Positions 47,976-58,721 of a stretch of 64,000 bases of DNA are shown here, in pieces. The DNA is taken from the NCBI RefSeq assembly GCF_025917685.1, contig NZ_CP089518.1:1427001-1491000 (forward strand), given 5' to 3'. The notes below the pieces were generated by a model. It did not search any database, was not told the origin of the DNA, and saw nothing but the letters and a program-made list of their open reading frames with translations. Every line of letters begins with the position of its first letter. Position 1 is the first letter of the stretch. The DNA is from Bacillus cereus. Its GTDB lineage: Bacteria > Bacillota > Bacilli > Bacillales > Bacillaceae_G. The position numbers were made by a program, and so were the translations under genes.

Positions 47976-48689
47976 ATGCAACAATCAAAAGAAGAAAGAG
48001 TACATGACGTATTTGAGAAAATTTCTGATAAATACGATGTGATGAATTCTGTAATTAGTTTTCAAAGGCATAAGGTATGGCGCAAAGAAACGATGCAAAT
48101 TATGGATGTGAAACCTGGGAGTAAGGCACTCGATGTTTGCTGCGGAACAGCTGATTGGACAATTGCGCTAGCAGGAGCTGTAGGGGAAAATGGAAAGGTT
48201 TACGGTTTAGACTTTAGCGAAAATATGCTAGCTGTCGGTAAACAAAAGGTAGAAGCTTTAGAATTAAAGCAAGTAGAACTTATGCATGGAAATGCAATGG
48301 AACTTCCTTTTGAAGATAATACGTTTGATTATGTAACGATTGGTTTTGGGCTACGTAACGTTCCGGATTACATGCAAGTATTAAAAGAAATGACGCGTGT
48401 AGTAAAACCAGGTGGAAAAGTAATTTGCTTAGAAACATCTCAGCCGACAATGATTGGTTTTCGTCAAGGGTATGTCTTATACTTTAAATATATCATGCCG
48501 TTATTTGGAAAGATGTTTGCAAAAAGTTATAAAGAATATTCATGGCTTCAGGAATCCGCTAGTACATTCCCAGGGATGAAAGAGTTAGCGAGTATGTTTG
48601 AAGAAGCTGGGCTTAAGAATGTGCAAGTGAAACCATTTACTTTTGGTGTAGCAGCTATGCATTTAGGTTTTAAACCAGAATCAAAATAG
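47976..48689 (+). CDS. menG: Demethylmenaquinone methyltransferase MenG (UbiE)
   Basis: 237 residues, a class I SAM methyltransferase: [13 protein letters not shown] (motif I, about 51-63), [11 protein letters not shown] (motif II) and the UbiE signature [17 protein letters not shown] near the N-terminus. Last step of menaquinone synthesis. ATG 47976 follows GAAGAAGGT. Coupled by position to hepS and hepT. Confidence 0.96.
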   Translation: MQQSKEERVHDVFEKISDKYDVMNSVISFQRHKVWRKETMQIMDVKPGSKALDVCCGTADWTIALAGAVGENGKVYGLDFSENMLAVGKQKVEALELKQVELMHGNAMELPFEDNTFDYVTIGFGLRNVPDYMQVLKEMTRVVKPGGKVICLETSQPTMIGFRQGYVLYFKYIMPLFGKMFAKSYKEYSWLQESASTFPGMKELASMFEEAGLKNVQVKPFTFGVAAMHLGFKPESK

Positions 48690-48719
48690 AAAAAGACGTT
48701 TTAGGTTAAGGTGAACAAT

Positions 48720-49682
48720 ATGAAGTTACAACTTATGTACTCTTTTTTACGATCGGATATTAATGTTATAGAAAAAGAATTGAAGAAGACAGTTGCTTCT
48801 GAGCAGCCGTTAGTAGAAGAAGCGGCATTACAGCTTATTGAAGCAGGTGGGAAGCGGATTCGCCCTGTTTTTGTTTTGCTTGCAGGGAAATTTGGTGATT
48901 ATAAGTTAGATGCAATTAAGCATGTTGCGGTTGCATTAGAACTTATTCATATGGCTTCTCTTGTTCACGATGATGTCATTGATGCTGCGTTTTTGCGACG
49001 CGGTAGCGCAACAGTGAATGCGAAATGGGGAGATCGTATTGCAATGTATACAGGGGACTACTTGTTTGCGAAGTCTCTTGAATGTATAACAAATATAGAA
49101 ATTCCAGATGCACATCAAGCGTTGTCTCATACAATTTTAGAAGTTTGTAAAGGTGAAATCGAACAAATTAAAGATAAGTATAACTATGATCAAAATTTAA
49201 GAACATATTTAAGAAGGATAAAACGAAAAACGGCATTGTTAATCGCCGCGAGTTGTCAGTTGGGAGCGATTGCTGCTGGTGCTAATCGTGATACTGTAAA
49301 TCGTCTATTTTGGTATGGATATTTTGTTGGTATGTCTTATCAAATTATTGATGATATTTTAGATTTCGTATCGACAGAAGAGAAGCTTGGAAAGCCTGCT
49401 GGTGGTGATTTACTACAAGGTAACATTACATTACCTGCTTTGTATGCCATGGAAGATCCAGTTCTTCGTGAGAAAATTATTTCTGTGAATGAAAATACAG
49501 CAGCAAGTGAAATGAAAGAAATTATTGATGATATTAAAGCGAGCGAAGCTATTGATAAAGCATTTTCGTTTAGTGAACGTTATTTACATAAAGCATTAGA
49601 AATAATAAAACCACTCCCACGTGGACAGGCGAAGTATGCTTTGCAAAATGTCGCAAAGTATATTGGAAAACGAAAATTTTAG
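48720..49682 (+). CDS. hepT: Heptaprenyl diphosphate synthase component II (HepT)
   Basis: 320 residues, trans-prenyl chain synthase with the two Asp-rich motifs DDVID (84-88) and DDILD (211-215), GGKRIRP (43-49) and GGDLLQGNITLPAL. Catalytic subunit of HepST. Identical in length to B. subtilis HepT. ATG 48720 follows AAGGTG; the GTG at 48711 lies in the ribosome site. Confidence 0.96.
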   Translation: MKLQLMYSFLRSDINVIEKELKKTVASEQPLVEEAALQLIEAGGKRIRPVFVLLAGKFGDYKLDAIKHVAVALELIHMASLVHDDVIDAAFLRRGSATVNAKWGDRIAMYTGDYLFAKSLECITNIEIPDAHQALSHTILEVCKGEIEQIKDKYNYDQNLRTYLRRIKRKTALLIAASCQLGAIAAGANRDTVNRLFWYGYFVGMSYQIIDDILDFVSTEEKLGKPAGGDLLQGNITLPALYAMEDPVLREKIISVNENTAASEMKEIIDDIKASEAIDKAFSFSERYLHKALEIIKPLPRGQAKYALQNVAKYIGKRKF

Positions 49683-49806
49683 TGTTTTTTCTAAAAAATA
49701 AAATAATCTCTCTATTTCAAAACTATTGCACAATTGTGATAAGGGTGTTAATATGTGTGTGGGGATATACAATTACATACATAATTCAGAAGTGGAGAGA
49801 TTTTTT

Positions 49807-50253
49807 ATGGAAAAAACATTTCTAATGGTAAAACCAGACGGTGTACAACGTGCCTTCATTGGGGAAATTGTAGCTCGTTTTGAGAAAAAGGGCTTTCAAT
49901 TAGTTGGTGCAAAATTAATGCAAGTGACTCCTGAAATTGCTGAACAACACTACGGTGAGCATAAAGAAAGACCTTTCTTTGGTGAATTAGTAGACTTTAT
50001 TACATCTGGCCCTGTATTCGCAATGGTATGGCAAGGTGAAGGTGTAGTAGATACAGCACGTAATATGATGGGTAAAACACGACCACATGAAGCTGCTCCT
50101 GGAACAATTCGTGGAGATTTCGGTGTAACTGTTGCGAAAAACATTATCCACGGTTCGGATTCTTTAGAAAGTGCAGAGCGCGAGATTGCTATTTTCTTTA
50201 AGGAAGAAGAATTAGTAGACTACTCAAAATTAATGAATCAATGGATTTACTAA
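49807..50253 (+). CDS. ndk: Nucleoside diphosphate kinase
   Basis: 148 residues with active-site H115 (KNIIHGSDS), MVKPDGVQR at the N-terminus and [16 protein letters not shown]. It balances nucleoside triphosphate pools. GTGGAGAG precedes ATG 49807. In B. subtilis cheR lies between ndk and aroF; here none is present. Confidence 0.97.
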   Translation: MEKTFLMVKPDGVQRAFIGEIVARFEKKGFQLVGAKLMQVTPEIAEQHYGEHKERPFFGELVDFITSGPVFAMVWQGEGVVDTARNMMGKTRPHEAAPGTIRGDFGVTVAKNIIHGSDSLESAEREIAIFFKEEELVDYSKLMNQWIY

Positions 50254-50300
50254 TTATTTTAAAATAATTTGTAAACGCTTTAATAACTGTGATAATAGTA

Positions 50301-50346
50301 AAAAGTGCAAGAAGAATAGGGGTATTCTTCTTGCACTTTTTTTATT
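50301..50346 (+). terminator. ndk terminator
   Basis: Perfect 17-bp arms (50301-50317 and 50324-50340), 6-base loop, T run. From here to 50554 there is about 210 bp without an ORF, A/T-rich, presumably holding the promoter of the aro genes (ACTATATAAT near 50460-50470 is a candidate -10). Confidence 0.92.
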
Positions 50347-50554
50347 TTGATTTGTTACGAAGTTAGGACTGTTATGATATATTGGTATGTAAAGTAAAAG
50401 GTATAACGTTATGAAAATGATAGAATGATTACAAGTAGGATAAAGTAAGTAGTCCTTTTACTATATAATTTCAATGTTTTCTTATAGAATGATGAAAGAT
50501 ACCATTGCTATTTATGTAGCGGGATAAATACATATGCGAAAAGAGGAATAACGT

Positions 50555-51727
50555 ATGCGATATATTACAGCTGGTGAATCCCACGGTCCGCAACTTACGA
50601 CAATTTTAGAAGGTGTTCCGGCAGGGTTATCTTTAGTAGCGAATGATATAAATGAAGAATTAGCTAGAAGACAAAAAGGATATGGACGCGGTAGACGCAT
50701 GCAAATTGAGAAAGACCAAGTACAAATTGTAAGTGGTGTTAGGCATGGGAAGACGATGGGATCCCCAATTGCACTTGTTGTTGAAAATCGTGATTTCACC
50801 CATTGGACAAAGGTTATGGGCGCAGAGCCGTTAACTGAGCAGGAAGAGAAAGAAATGAAAAGGCAAGTTACGAAACCTAGACCTGGACACGCAGATTTAA
50901 ATGGTGCGATTAAATATGGTCATAGAGATATGAGGAATGTATTAGAGCGTTCTTCAGCACGTGAAACGACAGTTCGTGTTGCAGCTGGTGCAGTTGCAAA
51001 AAAGATATTAGCGGAATTAGGTATACAAGTAGCGGGACATGTTATCGAAATTGGTGGTGTACAGGCAGAAAATATTACGTATAACTCTATTGCGGAATTA
51101 CAAAGTACTACAGAATCATCTCCTGTACGTTGTTTAGATGAAAAGGTCGGTAAAAAGATGATGCAAGCAATTGATGATGCGAAGGCAAATGGTGATTCTA
51201 TCGGCGGTATTGTTGAAGTAGTTGTAGAAGGTATGCCAATTGGAGTAGGTAGCTATGTACATTATGATAGAAAATTAGATGCAAAATTAGCAGCGGCAAT
51301 TATGAGTATTAACGCTTTTAAAGGTGTTGAAATTGGAATTGGTTTTGAAGCTGCGCATAGACCTGGAAGTGAAGTGCATGATGAAATTCTTTGGGATGAA
51401 GTGCAAGGGTACAGAAGAAAAACGAACAATGCAGGTGGAGTAGAAGGTGGTATGACAACTGGTATGCCGGTTATTGTGCGTGGTGTGATGAAACCGATAC
51501 CGACATTATATAAACCGCTTCAAAGTATTGATATTGATACGAAAGAACCTTTTACAGCGAGTATTGAACGTTCAGATAGTTGTGCAGTACCGGCAGCTAG
51601 CGTTGTGGCTGAAGCTGTTGTCGCTTGGGAGCTCGCGACAGCTTTAATTGAACAATTTGGATTAGATCGTATCGATCTTATACGTGAAAATATTGAGAAA
51701 CATAATGAATATGCGAGGGGATTTTAA
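50555..51727 (+). CDS. aroC: Chorismate synthase
   Basis: 390 residues (B. subtilis name aroF) with the family signatures GESHGP (7-12), [35 protein letters not shown], and [13 protein letters not shown] near the C-terminus. It turns EPSP into chorismate using reduced FMN. Its TAA overlaps the aroB ATG. First of aroC-aroB-hisC-aroA. Confidence 0.97.
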   Translation: MRYITAGESHGPQLTTILEGVPAGLSLVANDINEELARRQKGYGRGRRMQIEKDQVQIVSGVRHGKTMGSPIALVVENRDFTHWTKVMGAEPLTEQEEKEMKRQVTKPRPGHADLNGAIKYGHRDMRNVLERSSARETTVRVAAGAVAKKILAELGIQVAGHVIEIGGVQAENITYNSIAELQSTTESSPVRCLDEKVGKKMMQAIDDAKANGDSIGGIVEVVVEGMPIGVGSYVHYDRKLDAKLAAAIMSINAFKGVEIGIGFEAAHRPGSEVHDEILWDEVQGYRRKTNNAGGVEGGMTTGMPVIVRGVMKPIPTLYKPLQSIDIDTKEPFTASIERSDSCAVPAASVVAEAVVAWELATALIEQFGLDRIDLIRENIEKHNEYARGF

Positions 51728-52812
51728 TGGAGAACATACATATTCAAACGAAATCAAAAGAATATGATGTACATGTTGGAAAAGAAGCGTTGTCACATTT
51801 AACAACGCTTATTCAAAAGATGAATCCTGCTGTATCTAACATAATGATCATTTCTGATGAAGCTGTTTCATCACTACATTTACAGACAGTTGTTGATGCA
51901 TTACAAGTAGAGCAGGACGTGTTTTCGTTTGTTGTACCGAGTGGTGAAAAAGAGAAGTCTTTTGAAAATTTTTATGCGGCTCACACTTCGGCTCTTGAAA
52001 ATAAATTAGATAGAAATTCTTTAATTATCGCACTTGGAGGCGGGATGATTGGGGATTTAGCTGGCTTTGTTGCCGCGTCGTTTATGCGTGGTATTCGCTT
52101 TGTCCAAGTTCCAACGACTTTATTAGCTCACGATAGCGCAGTAGGCGGGAAAGTAGCAATTAATCATCCACTAGGAAAAAATATGATTGGTGCGTTTCAT
52201 CAGCCAGAAGCTGTTGTATATCATACGCCATTTTTACATTCGCTTCCTGAAAAAGAGTGGAGATCAGGTTATGCAGAAGTGATAAAGCATGCTCTTATTG
52301 GTGATGTAAAGCTATATCATTGGTTAAAAGAAGAAGTTCAAACATTAACGGATCTTCGTGATGAAAAATTAATTCACATATTAACGAAGGCAATTCCTGT
52401 GAAAGCGAACATTGTGTCGCAAGACGAAACAGAAAAAGGTGTACGTGCCCATTTGAATTTTGGGCATACGTTAGGACATGCTCTTGAAAAAGAGTTAGGA
52501 TATGGAAATATTACTCACGGTGACGGAGTAGCGGTTGGGATGTTATTTGCCTTATTTTTAAGTGAGCAAGTGTACAAGGTTGATCTTGCTTATGAAGAGA
52601 TGAAGCGGTGGTTCTTGAAATACGGCTATCCAAAAATGCCAAGTGATTTGAATGTAGAGCGCCTCGTTCAACTGATGAAACAAGATAAGAAAGCGAATGC
52701 AGGAACAATTCATATGGTACTTATGCAGGAATATGGGGTAGTGAATGTCGTATCTATTTCAGATGAGACTGTTCATATTGCGTTAGAAGCATTTCAAAAG
52801 GATATGGTCTAG
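51727..52812 (+). CDS. aroB: 3-dehydroquinate synthase
   Basis: 361 residues: NAD-binding LGGGMIGDLAGFVAASFMRG, the lysine-rich KVAINHPLGKNMIGAFHQP, and zinc histidines in LNFGHTLGHALE and HGDGVAVGM. Cyclises DAHP to 3-dehydroquinate. It starts one base inside the aroC stop codon. The tail (from about codon 350) is followed by what looks like remains of aroH. Confidence 0.96.
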   Translation: MENIHIQTKSKEYDVHVGKEALSHLTTLIQKMNPAVSNIMIISDEAVSSLHLQTVVDALQVEQDVFSFVVPSGEKEKSFENFYAAHTSALENKLDRNSLIIALGGGMIGDLAGFVAASFMRGIRFVQVPTTLLAHDSAVGGKVAINHPLGKNMIGAFHQPEAVVYHTPFLHSLPEKEWRSGYAEVIKHALIGDVKLYHWLKEEVQTLTDLRDEKLIHILTKAIPVKANIVSQDETEKGVRAHLNFGHTLGHALEKELGYGNITHGDGVAVGMLFALFLSEQVYKVDLAYEEMKRWFLKYGYPKMPSDLNVERLVQLMKQDKKANAGTIHMVLMQEYGVVNVVSISDETVHIALEAFQKDMV

Positions 52813-52911
52813 AAAAGTTGTAGAACAGGTATGAAATGCATATGTAGCGGTATTCTCGTAATGGTGACGGTTATGATTAAAGATGACAGTAAGGAATTAT
52901 AAATCATATCA
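52813..52911 (+). pseudogene. aroH: Probable relic of aroH (chorismate mutase)
   Basis: Between aroB and hisC, where B. subtilis has aroH, bases from about 52828 translate as TGMKCI...VMVTVMIKDDSKEL before a stop. That resembles the C-terminal part of AroH-type chorismate mutase (TGGLKKCIRVMMTV in B. subtilis as I recall). No start, N-terminal half or ribosome site remains, and the reading frame is only about 25 codons. I infer a large deletion and decay. Confidence 0.5.
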
Positions 52912-52929
52912 ATGACTGGGGGAAGAAAA

Positions 52930-54042
52930 GTGAGAGTAAAAGAGCAATTGTTAACTTTGAGAGCATATGTACCTGGGAAAAATATTGAAGAAGTAAAAAG
53001 AGAATATGGATTGTCAAAAATTGTGAAGTTAGCGTCGAATGAAAACCCATTTGGCTGCTCTGCGCGTGTGACAGAAGCATTAACTTCGTTAGCCAATCAA
53101 TATGCACTTTATCCGGATGGGGCGGCTTTTGAACTTCGGGAGAAAGTAGCAGAGCATTTAGGTGTAAAGGCGGAACAACTTTTATTTGGTAGTGGGCTAG
53201 ATGAAGTCATTCAAATGATTAGTCGTGCTTTGCTACATAATGGAACAAATGTTGTAATGGCGAACCCTACGTTCTCGCAATACCATCACCATGCTGTTAT
53301 TGAAGGAGCGGAAGTTCGTGAAGTACCACTTAAAGATGGCATTCACGATTTAGATGCGATGTTACAACAAGTAGATGACAAAACGAAGATTGTATGGATT
53401 TGTAATCCGAATAACCCGACAGGTACATATGTAGAAAAACAAAAATTACTTTCATTTTTAGAATCAGTTCCAAAGTCAGTGCTCGTTATTATGGACGAAG
53501 CATATTATGAATATGCTGGGGCAGAAGATTATCCGCAAACATTGCCTCTTCTTGAAAAATACGAAAATCTTATGGTGCTACGCACATTCTCAAAAGCATA
53601 TGGATTAGCTGCTTTTCGTATTGGATATGCGATTGGGGATGCAAAGCTTATAGGGCAGCTAGAGGTAGCGAGACTACCATTTAACACATCAACTATCGCC
53701 CAAGCAGTAGCATTAGCGGCAATAGAAGATCAACAGTTTTTACAAGAGTGCGTGAAGAAAAATGCCGAAGGGTTAAATCAATATTATGCATTTTGTAAGG
53801 AATATAACGTATTCTACTATCCATCCCAAACGAATTTTATTTTCTTGAAGCTCGGTATACCTGGTAATGAAGCTTTCGAACGATTAATGAAAAAAGGATA
53901 TATCGTTCGTTCTGGTGCTGCATTTGGTATACATGATGGTATTCGTATTACTGTTGGGCTTAAAGAAGAAAATGCTGAGATTATTGAGTTGCTTACGGAA
54001 CTTGTAAAAGAACAAGTGAAAAAAGAAGAGACGTATTCTTAA
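52930..54042 (+). CDS. hisC: Histidinol-phosphate/aromatic aminotransferase HisC
   Basis: 370 residues, PLP enzyme of fold type I: NENPFGCS, NPNNPTGTYV, DEAYYEYAG and TFSKAYGLAAFRIGY containing the PLP lysine. In the aro context it also aminates prephenate/phenylpyruvate-type substrates (known for B. subtilis HisC). GTG 52930 gives MRVKEQLLTLRAYVPGK and follows GGGGGA. tyrA, expected after it in B. subtilis, is missing. Confidence 0.93.
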   Translation: MRVKEQLLTLRAYVPGKNIEEVKREYGLSKIVKLASNENPFGCSARVTEALTSLANQYALYPDGAAFELREKVAEHLGVKAEQLLFGSGLDEVIQMISRALLHNGTNVVMANPTFSQYHHHAVIEGAEVREVPLKDGIHDLDAMLQQVDDKTKIVWICNPNNPTGTYVEKQKLLSFLESVPKSVLVIMDEAYYEYAGAEDYPQTLPLLEKYENLMVLRTFSKAYGLAAFRIGYAIGDAKLIGQLEVARLPFNTSTIAQAVALAAIEDQQFLQECVKKNAEGLNQYYAFCKEYNVFYYPSQTNFIFLKLGIPGNEAFERLMKKGYIVRSGAAFGIHDGIRITVGLKEENAEIIELLTELVKEQVKKEETYS

Positions 54043-54052
54043 TAAATAGTGA

Positions 54053-54082
54053 AGGCTCCTAGTATAGGAGTCTTTTTTATTT
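54053..54082 (+). terminator. hisC terminator
   Basis: AGGCTCCTA and TAGGAGTCT with a 3-base loop and one G-U pair, then Ts. Confidence 0.82.
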
Positions 54083-54104
54083 GAACTGTAATAAGGGGAG
54101 TTGT

Positions 54105-54134
54105 TTGCACGTTCAAGAAAGAAAACGTTACAAT
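54105..54134 (+). promoter_or_regulatory. Promoter of aroA
   Basis: TTGCAC (54105-54110), 18-bp spacer, TACAAT (54129-54134). Together with the terminator before it this shows that aroA is transcribed separately from hisC. Confidence 0.6.
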
Positions 54135-54199
54135 AGAAGTAGACGTATAAGAAGAACTATTGTACATATAACTTATTTAAAATGTGAGGAGGATACATT

Positions 54200-55474
54200 T
54201 TGAAACTAGTAGGACGAAAAAATAGTTTGAATGGGAAAATTGTTGTTCCAGGAGATAAATCTATTTCGCATCGCTCTGTTATGTTTGGGGCGATAGCAGA
54301 AGGGACGACGAAAGTATCAAATTTTTTATTAGGAGAAGATTGTTTAAGTACAATTGCATGTTTTCAAAAACTAGGTGTCAAGATTGAACAGAGTGGTAAC
54401 GATGTCACGATTTACGGTAAAGGATTACATAATTTACAAGAACCGAAAGAAGTATTAGATGTGGGGAATTCAGGGACGACTATTCGTCTTATGCTTGGGA
54501 TTTTAGCTAATACGCCGTTCTATAGTACGATAATCGGTGATGCATCAATTGGAAAACGTCCTATGAAACGTGTTACAGACCCGCTTAGTAAGATGAACGC
54601 TCAAATTGATGGTAGAGAAAATGGACAATATACACCTTTATCTATTCGTGGTGGAAAGGTGAAAGGTATGCATTACCATTCACCAGTAGCAAGTGCACAA
54701 GTGAAATCAGCAGTTTTACTTGCAGGTTTGCAAGGAGAAGGTGTAACTACAGTAACAGAGCCTATGCAGTCTCGTGATCATACAGAGAGGATGTTACGTG
54801 CATTCGGTTGTACAGTAGATGTTAATGAACGTACCGTGTCATTACAAGGTGGCCAACAACTTAAAGGGACAGACATAGAAGTTCCAGGAGATATTTCTTC
54901 GGCTGCATTTTTCTTAGTAGCTGGTGCAATTGTCCAAAAAAGTAAGCTTGTATTGGAAAATGTCGGTTTAAATCCAACGCGAACAGGGATTTTAGATGTT
55001 TTAACAAAGATGGGTGCACTTATTTCTATCGATAATATTAGAAACGAAGAGTTTGAACCGTGCGGGGATATTACGATTGAAACATCGAAACTAAAAGGAA
55101 TAGAGATTGGTGGATCGCTTATTCCGAGGTTAATTGATGAAATTCCTGTAATTGCTTTATTGGCAACGCAGGCAGAAGGAATTACTGTTATTAAAGACGC
55201 TGAGGAGTTAAAAGTAAAAGAAACAAACCGTATCGATACTGTTGTAGATGAATTAGGCGAATTAGGTGCGAAAATTGAAGCTACACCAGATGGTATGATT
55301 ATATATGGTAAACAAAATTTAAAAGGAAATGCTGTTAATAGTCACGGCGATCATCGTATTGGGATGATGCTAGCAATCGCATCTTGTATTATAGATGGAG
55401 AAGTAAAAATAGAGAATAGCGATGCGGTCTCTGTATCGTATCCGAACTTTTTTGAACAATTAGCTGCGCTATAA
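54200..55474 (+). CDS. aroA: EPSP synthase (3-phosphoshikimate 1-carboxyvinyltransferase)
   Basis: 424 residues (B. subtilis name aroE). GDKSISHRS (18-26), [20 protein letters not shown] and [14 protein letters not shown] are conserved. All four sequence signatures of class II (glyphosate-tolerant type) enzymes are readable: R-D-H-T-E, G-D-K-S, S-A-Q-V-K and N-P-T-R. TTG 54200 follows GAGGAGG. Makes EPSP for chorismate synthase encoded upstream. Confidence 0.96.
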   Translation: MKLVGRKNSLNGKIVVPGDKSISHRSVMFGAIAEGTTKVSNFLLGEDCLSTIACFQKLGVKIEQSGNDVTIYGKGLHNLQEPKEVLDVGNSGTTIRLMLGILANTPFYSTIIGDASIGKRPMKRVTDPLSKMNAQIDGRENGQYTPLSIRGGKVKGMHYHSPVASAQVKSAVLLAGLQGEGVTTVTEPMQSRDHTERMLRAFGCTVDVNERTVSLQGGQQLKGTDIEVPGDISSAAFFLVAGAIVQKSKLVLENVGLNPTRTGILDVLTKMGALISIDNIRNEEFEPCGDITIETSKLKGIEIGGSLIPRLIDEIPVIALLATQAEGITVIKDAEELKVKETNRIDTVVDELGELGAKIEATPDGMIIYGKQNLKGNAVNSHGDHRIGMMLAIASCIIDGEVKIENSDAVSVSYPNFFEQLAAL

Positions 55475-55582
55475 GAGAAAGTATAGGAAGAGGCAGTTCA
55501 CTCAAAAGGTTGCGTTCTTACACCTAGTTGCTTATGATAAGTGAACAGAAGAGAAATATTTTTTGAATTAAAGGAGACGTTT

Positions 55583-56845
55583 ATGCAAAAGTTTGAACAG
55601 GCTGTTACATATATTGAAAATGGTGAAGCGGAAAAAGGATTACAATTATTAAAAGAACAATTACAAGTTGCGAATGATGAAGAGAAGTATGATATCGCTC
55701 GCTATTATCATACACTTGGATTTACGGATGAGGCGTTAGCAATTACTGAAGACTTACGTTTATTATATCCGGAAGAAAGTGAATTTACGGTATTTTTAGC
55801 AGAATTATATATTGATTTAGACAAAGAAGATGAAGCAATTGAAGTACTTCATGATATTCCAGAAAATGATGATTTATATGTTCAATCGTTATTACTTGTT
55901 GCGGATTTATTCCAAATGCAAGGTTTTGATGATGTAGCAGAGCAAAAACTATTGAAGGCGAAAGAAATAATGCCTGAAGAGCCTGTTATTACGTTTGGAT
56001 TAGCAGAATTATATAGTAGTAAAGGTGAAGAACAAAAGGCAATCACTTATTACGAGTCGCTATTAGCGGAGCATAAAGTAATGGGTGGTGTTGTCATTGC
56101 ACTTCGCCTTGCAGAAACGTTAAGTGCGATTGGAAACTGGGAAGAGGCGATCTCTTACTATGAAGCAGGCTTAGAGGAACAAAAAGATATTCACTCCTTA
56201 TTTGGATATGCGTTCACATTATATCAAGGAGAAGAATATCAAAGAGCAATTGGTGCTTGGCAAGAACTAAAAGAATTAGACCCTGAGTATGCATCACTAT
56301 ACATGTATTTAGCGAAAAGCTATGAAAAAGAAGGAATGCTTCAAGAAAGCTATGAAACACTTCATGAAGGAATTAAAGTAGATGAGCTTGCTGTTCCGTT
56401 TTATGTAGAATTAGCGAACATTGCAGCTAAATTAGGAAAAGTAGCAGAGGCAGAGGAAGTACTTCAAAAAGCGCTTGAGTTAGATCCAGGACATTTAGGT
56501 GCAATATTAAAATATGCGTATATCTTAAAAGGACAAGAAAAGTATGAAGAGTTAATTACAGTTGTAGAGCGTGCTATTGATAGTGGAGAGCAAGATACAC
56601 AATTACTTTGGGATCTTGCGTTTGCAAAAAAACAATTAGAAATGTATTCGGATGCATTAAAACACTATGAAAGTGCATATACTTCTTTTAAGAATCATCC
56701 AGACTTCTTGGAAGAGTACGGCTATTTCTTATTGGAAGAAGGAATGCGAAAAGAGGCCAAAGAAGTGTTTGTTCAGTTATTACAACTAGACCCGACACAA
56801 ATTCATATTGAAGAGTTGTTATATAATTTAGAGGATTTTTCATAA
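55583..56845 (+). CDS. ypiA: TPR-repeat protein YpiA
   Basis: 420 residues made of about ten tetratricopeptide-like helix pairs across the whole length, acidic, no signal peptide. B. subtilis YpiA has the same size and position after aroE. In Bacillus/Listeria work it has been linked, with ReoY, to control of ClpCP-dependent breakdown of MurA (recollection). AAAGGAG sets ATG 55583. Confidence 0.87.
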   Translation: MQKFEQAVTYIENGEAEKGLQLLKEQLQVANDEEKYDIARYYHTLGFTDEALAITEDLRLLYPEESEFTVFLAELYIDLDKEDEAIEVLHDIPENDDLYVQSLLLVADLFQMQGFDDVAEQKLLKAKEIMPEEPVITFGLAELYSSKGEEQKAITYYESLLAEHKVMGGVVIALRLAETLSAIGNWEEAISYYEAGLEEQKDIHSLFGYAFTLYQGEEYQRAIGAWQELKELDPEYASLYMYLAKSYEKEGMLQESYETLHEGIKVDELAVPFYVELANIAAKLGKVAEAEEVLQKALELDPGHLGAILKYAYILKGQEKYEELITVVERAIDSGEQDTQLLWDLAFAKKQLEMYSDALKHYESAYTSFKNHPDFLEEYGYFLLEEGMRKEAKEVFVQLLQLDPTQIHIEELLYNLEDFS

Positions 56846-56861
56846 GTTGGAAGGAAACTGA

Positions 56862-57455
<594 letters not shown>

Positions 57456-57503
57456 AATTTATTTGGATTATTAATTTTTTACAAATTTCAGACTCTTTTT
57501 AAG

Positions 57504-57537
57504 AAAAACTACCTAATTTGGGTAGTTTTTCTTTTTT
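57504..57537 (+). terminator. reoY terminator
   Basis: Perfect 10-bp arms AAAAACTACC and GGTAGTTTTT with a 7-base loop and a T run. Confidence 0.9.
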
Positions 57538-57609
57538 TACCTCTTTTAGTATGGTTTAATATATATAAAGTGAAAGTTCTGTCATTTTGATTAGAGGGAG
57601 GGGAGAAAT

Positions 57610-58065
57610 GTGAAATGGATTGTAAAAGACGTGGAACAGTTTGAGCAAGCAAGAGAGTATGTAGATACAGGAGTAATACCTCTTTTATCAATTTCAGCAG
57701 CAAAAGAAATGAAAATGGTAGTAGAACAAGGTGAATTTATAGAATTGTTGAGTATGGAGTTGGAAAGAGAATATAAAGGAAGAGTGCTTTTACTACCTGC
57801 ATTTACGTATTTAGTAGAAAGTCAAAAGAAAGAAAAAGTACGTTTGCAAGAGTGGACAGATCATTTGCAAAGCCAAGGTTTTAAGCATATTGCTTATGTT
57901 ACAAGTGATTTTTCATGGAAAGAAGATATGCAAGAGTTACAAGGGGATTTATTTTGGTTTCCTTCATTGGCGTTAGAGCAATTTAGTGATCAAGCGAAGA
58001 GAGAAGTCATTCACGCTCATATAAAAAATATTATGGTAATGTTAGAAGAAAGATGGGGAAAGTAA
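57610..58065 (+). CDS. ypiF: YpiF family protein (DUF2487)
   Basis: 151 residues, soluble alpha/beta with no evident catalytic motif. GTG 57610 (MKWIVKDVEQFEQARE) follows GAGGGAGGGGAG; the ATG just before it reads straight into a stop. It lies directly before qcrA as in B. subtilis, but a probable promoter at 58107 separates the two. Function unknown. Confidence 0.83.
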   Translation: MKWIVKDVEQFEQAREYVDTGVIPLLSISAAKEMKMVVEQGEFIELLSMELEREYKGRVLLLPAFTYLVESQKKEKVRLQEWTDHLQSQGFKHIAYVTSDFSWKEDMQELQGDLFWFPSLALEQFSDQAKREVIHAHIKNIMVMLEERWGK

Positions 58066-58106
58066 TAATAAACAGAAAGTTCTTATTATTATGAGTAGTA
58101 TGATAT

Positions 58107-58135
58107 TGACCTGTGCATGAGGGTATTATATCATG
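58107..58135 (+). promoter_or_regulatory. Probable qcrABC promoter
   Basis: TTGACC (58107-58112), 17-bp spacer, TATCAT (58130-58135). It lies 73 bp before qcrA in the 143-bp gap after ypiF. Confidence 0.55.
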
Positions 58136-58208
58136 ATAGTGTCCTAGTTTTTATTTTTTATATTATTTTTCACGAGGGGACAATTTCTGATAGAGGGGGG
58201 AAATTTTC

Positions 58209-58721
58209 GTGAGCGAGAAAGAACATCGTGTGTCAAGAAGACAGTTTTTAAATTACACACTTACAGGGGTAGGAGGCTTTATGGCAGCGGGTATTTTAAT
58301 GCCGATGACGCGATTTGCGCTTGATCCGGTGTTAAGAAAAGAAGCGGGAACGGACATGGTTGCTGTTGCACAAGTAAAAGATATTACAACAGAGCCGAAG
58401 CGTTTTGACTTTAAGGTGAAGCAGGTTGATGGTTGGTACAAGTCTGAAGAGCCAAAATCAGCTTGGATTCATAAAGATGAAAGCGGAGACATTGTTGCGT
58501 TCTCTCCGGTATGTAAACATTTAGGATGTACAGTTAACTGGAATTCGGACAAAGCACATCCGAATCAATTCTTTTGCCCGTGTCACGGGGGCCGTTATAC
58601 AAAAGATGGGGTTAACATTAAAGGCACACCGCCTCTTGCTCCGCTTGATGTGTATGAGTCTAAAGTGAAAGATGGAACGTTGTATTTAGGAAAAGCGAAG
58701 CCAAGAGGGGGTGGAAAGTAG
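58209..58721 (+). CDS. qcrA: Menaquinol:cytochrome c reductase Rieske subunit QcrA
   Basis: 170 residues. A twin-arginine motif SRRQFL (9-14) precedes a membrane anchor (about 16-37), so it is a Tat substrate as in B. subtilis. The [2Fe-2S] ligands are C102, H104, C107 (CKHLGC) and C123, C125, H126 (CPCHG). GTG start with GGGGGG upstream. First gene of qcrABC; takes electrons from menaquinol. Confidence 0.96.
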   Translation: MSEKEHRVSRRQFLNYTLTGVGGFMAAGILMPMTRFALDPVLRKEAGTDMVAVAQVKDITTEPKRFDFKVKQVDGWYKSEEPKSAWIHKDESGDIVAFSPVCKHLGCTVNWNSDKAHPNQFFCPCHGGRYTKDGVNIKGTPPLAPLDVYESKVKDGTLYLGKAKPRGGGK

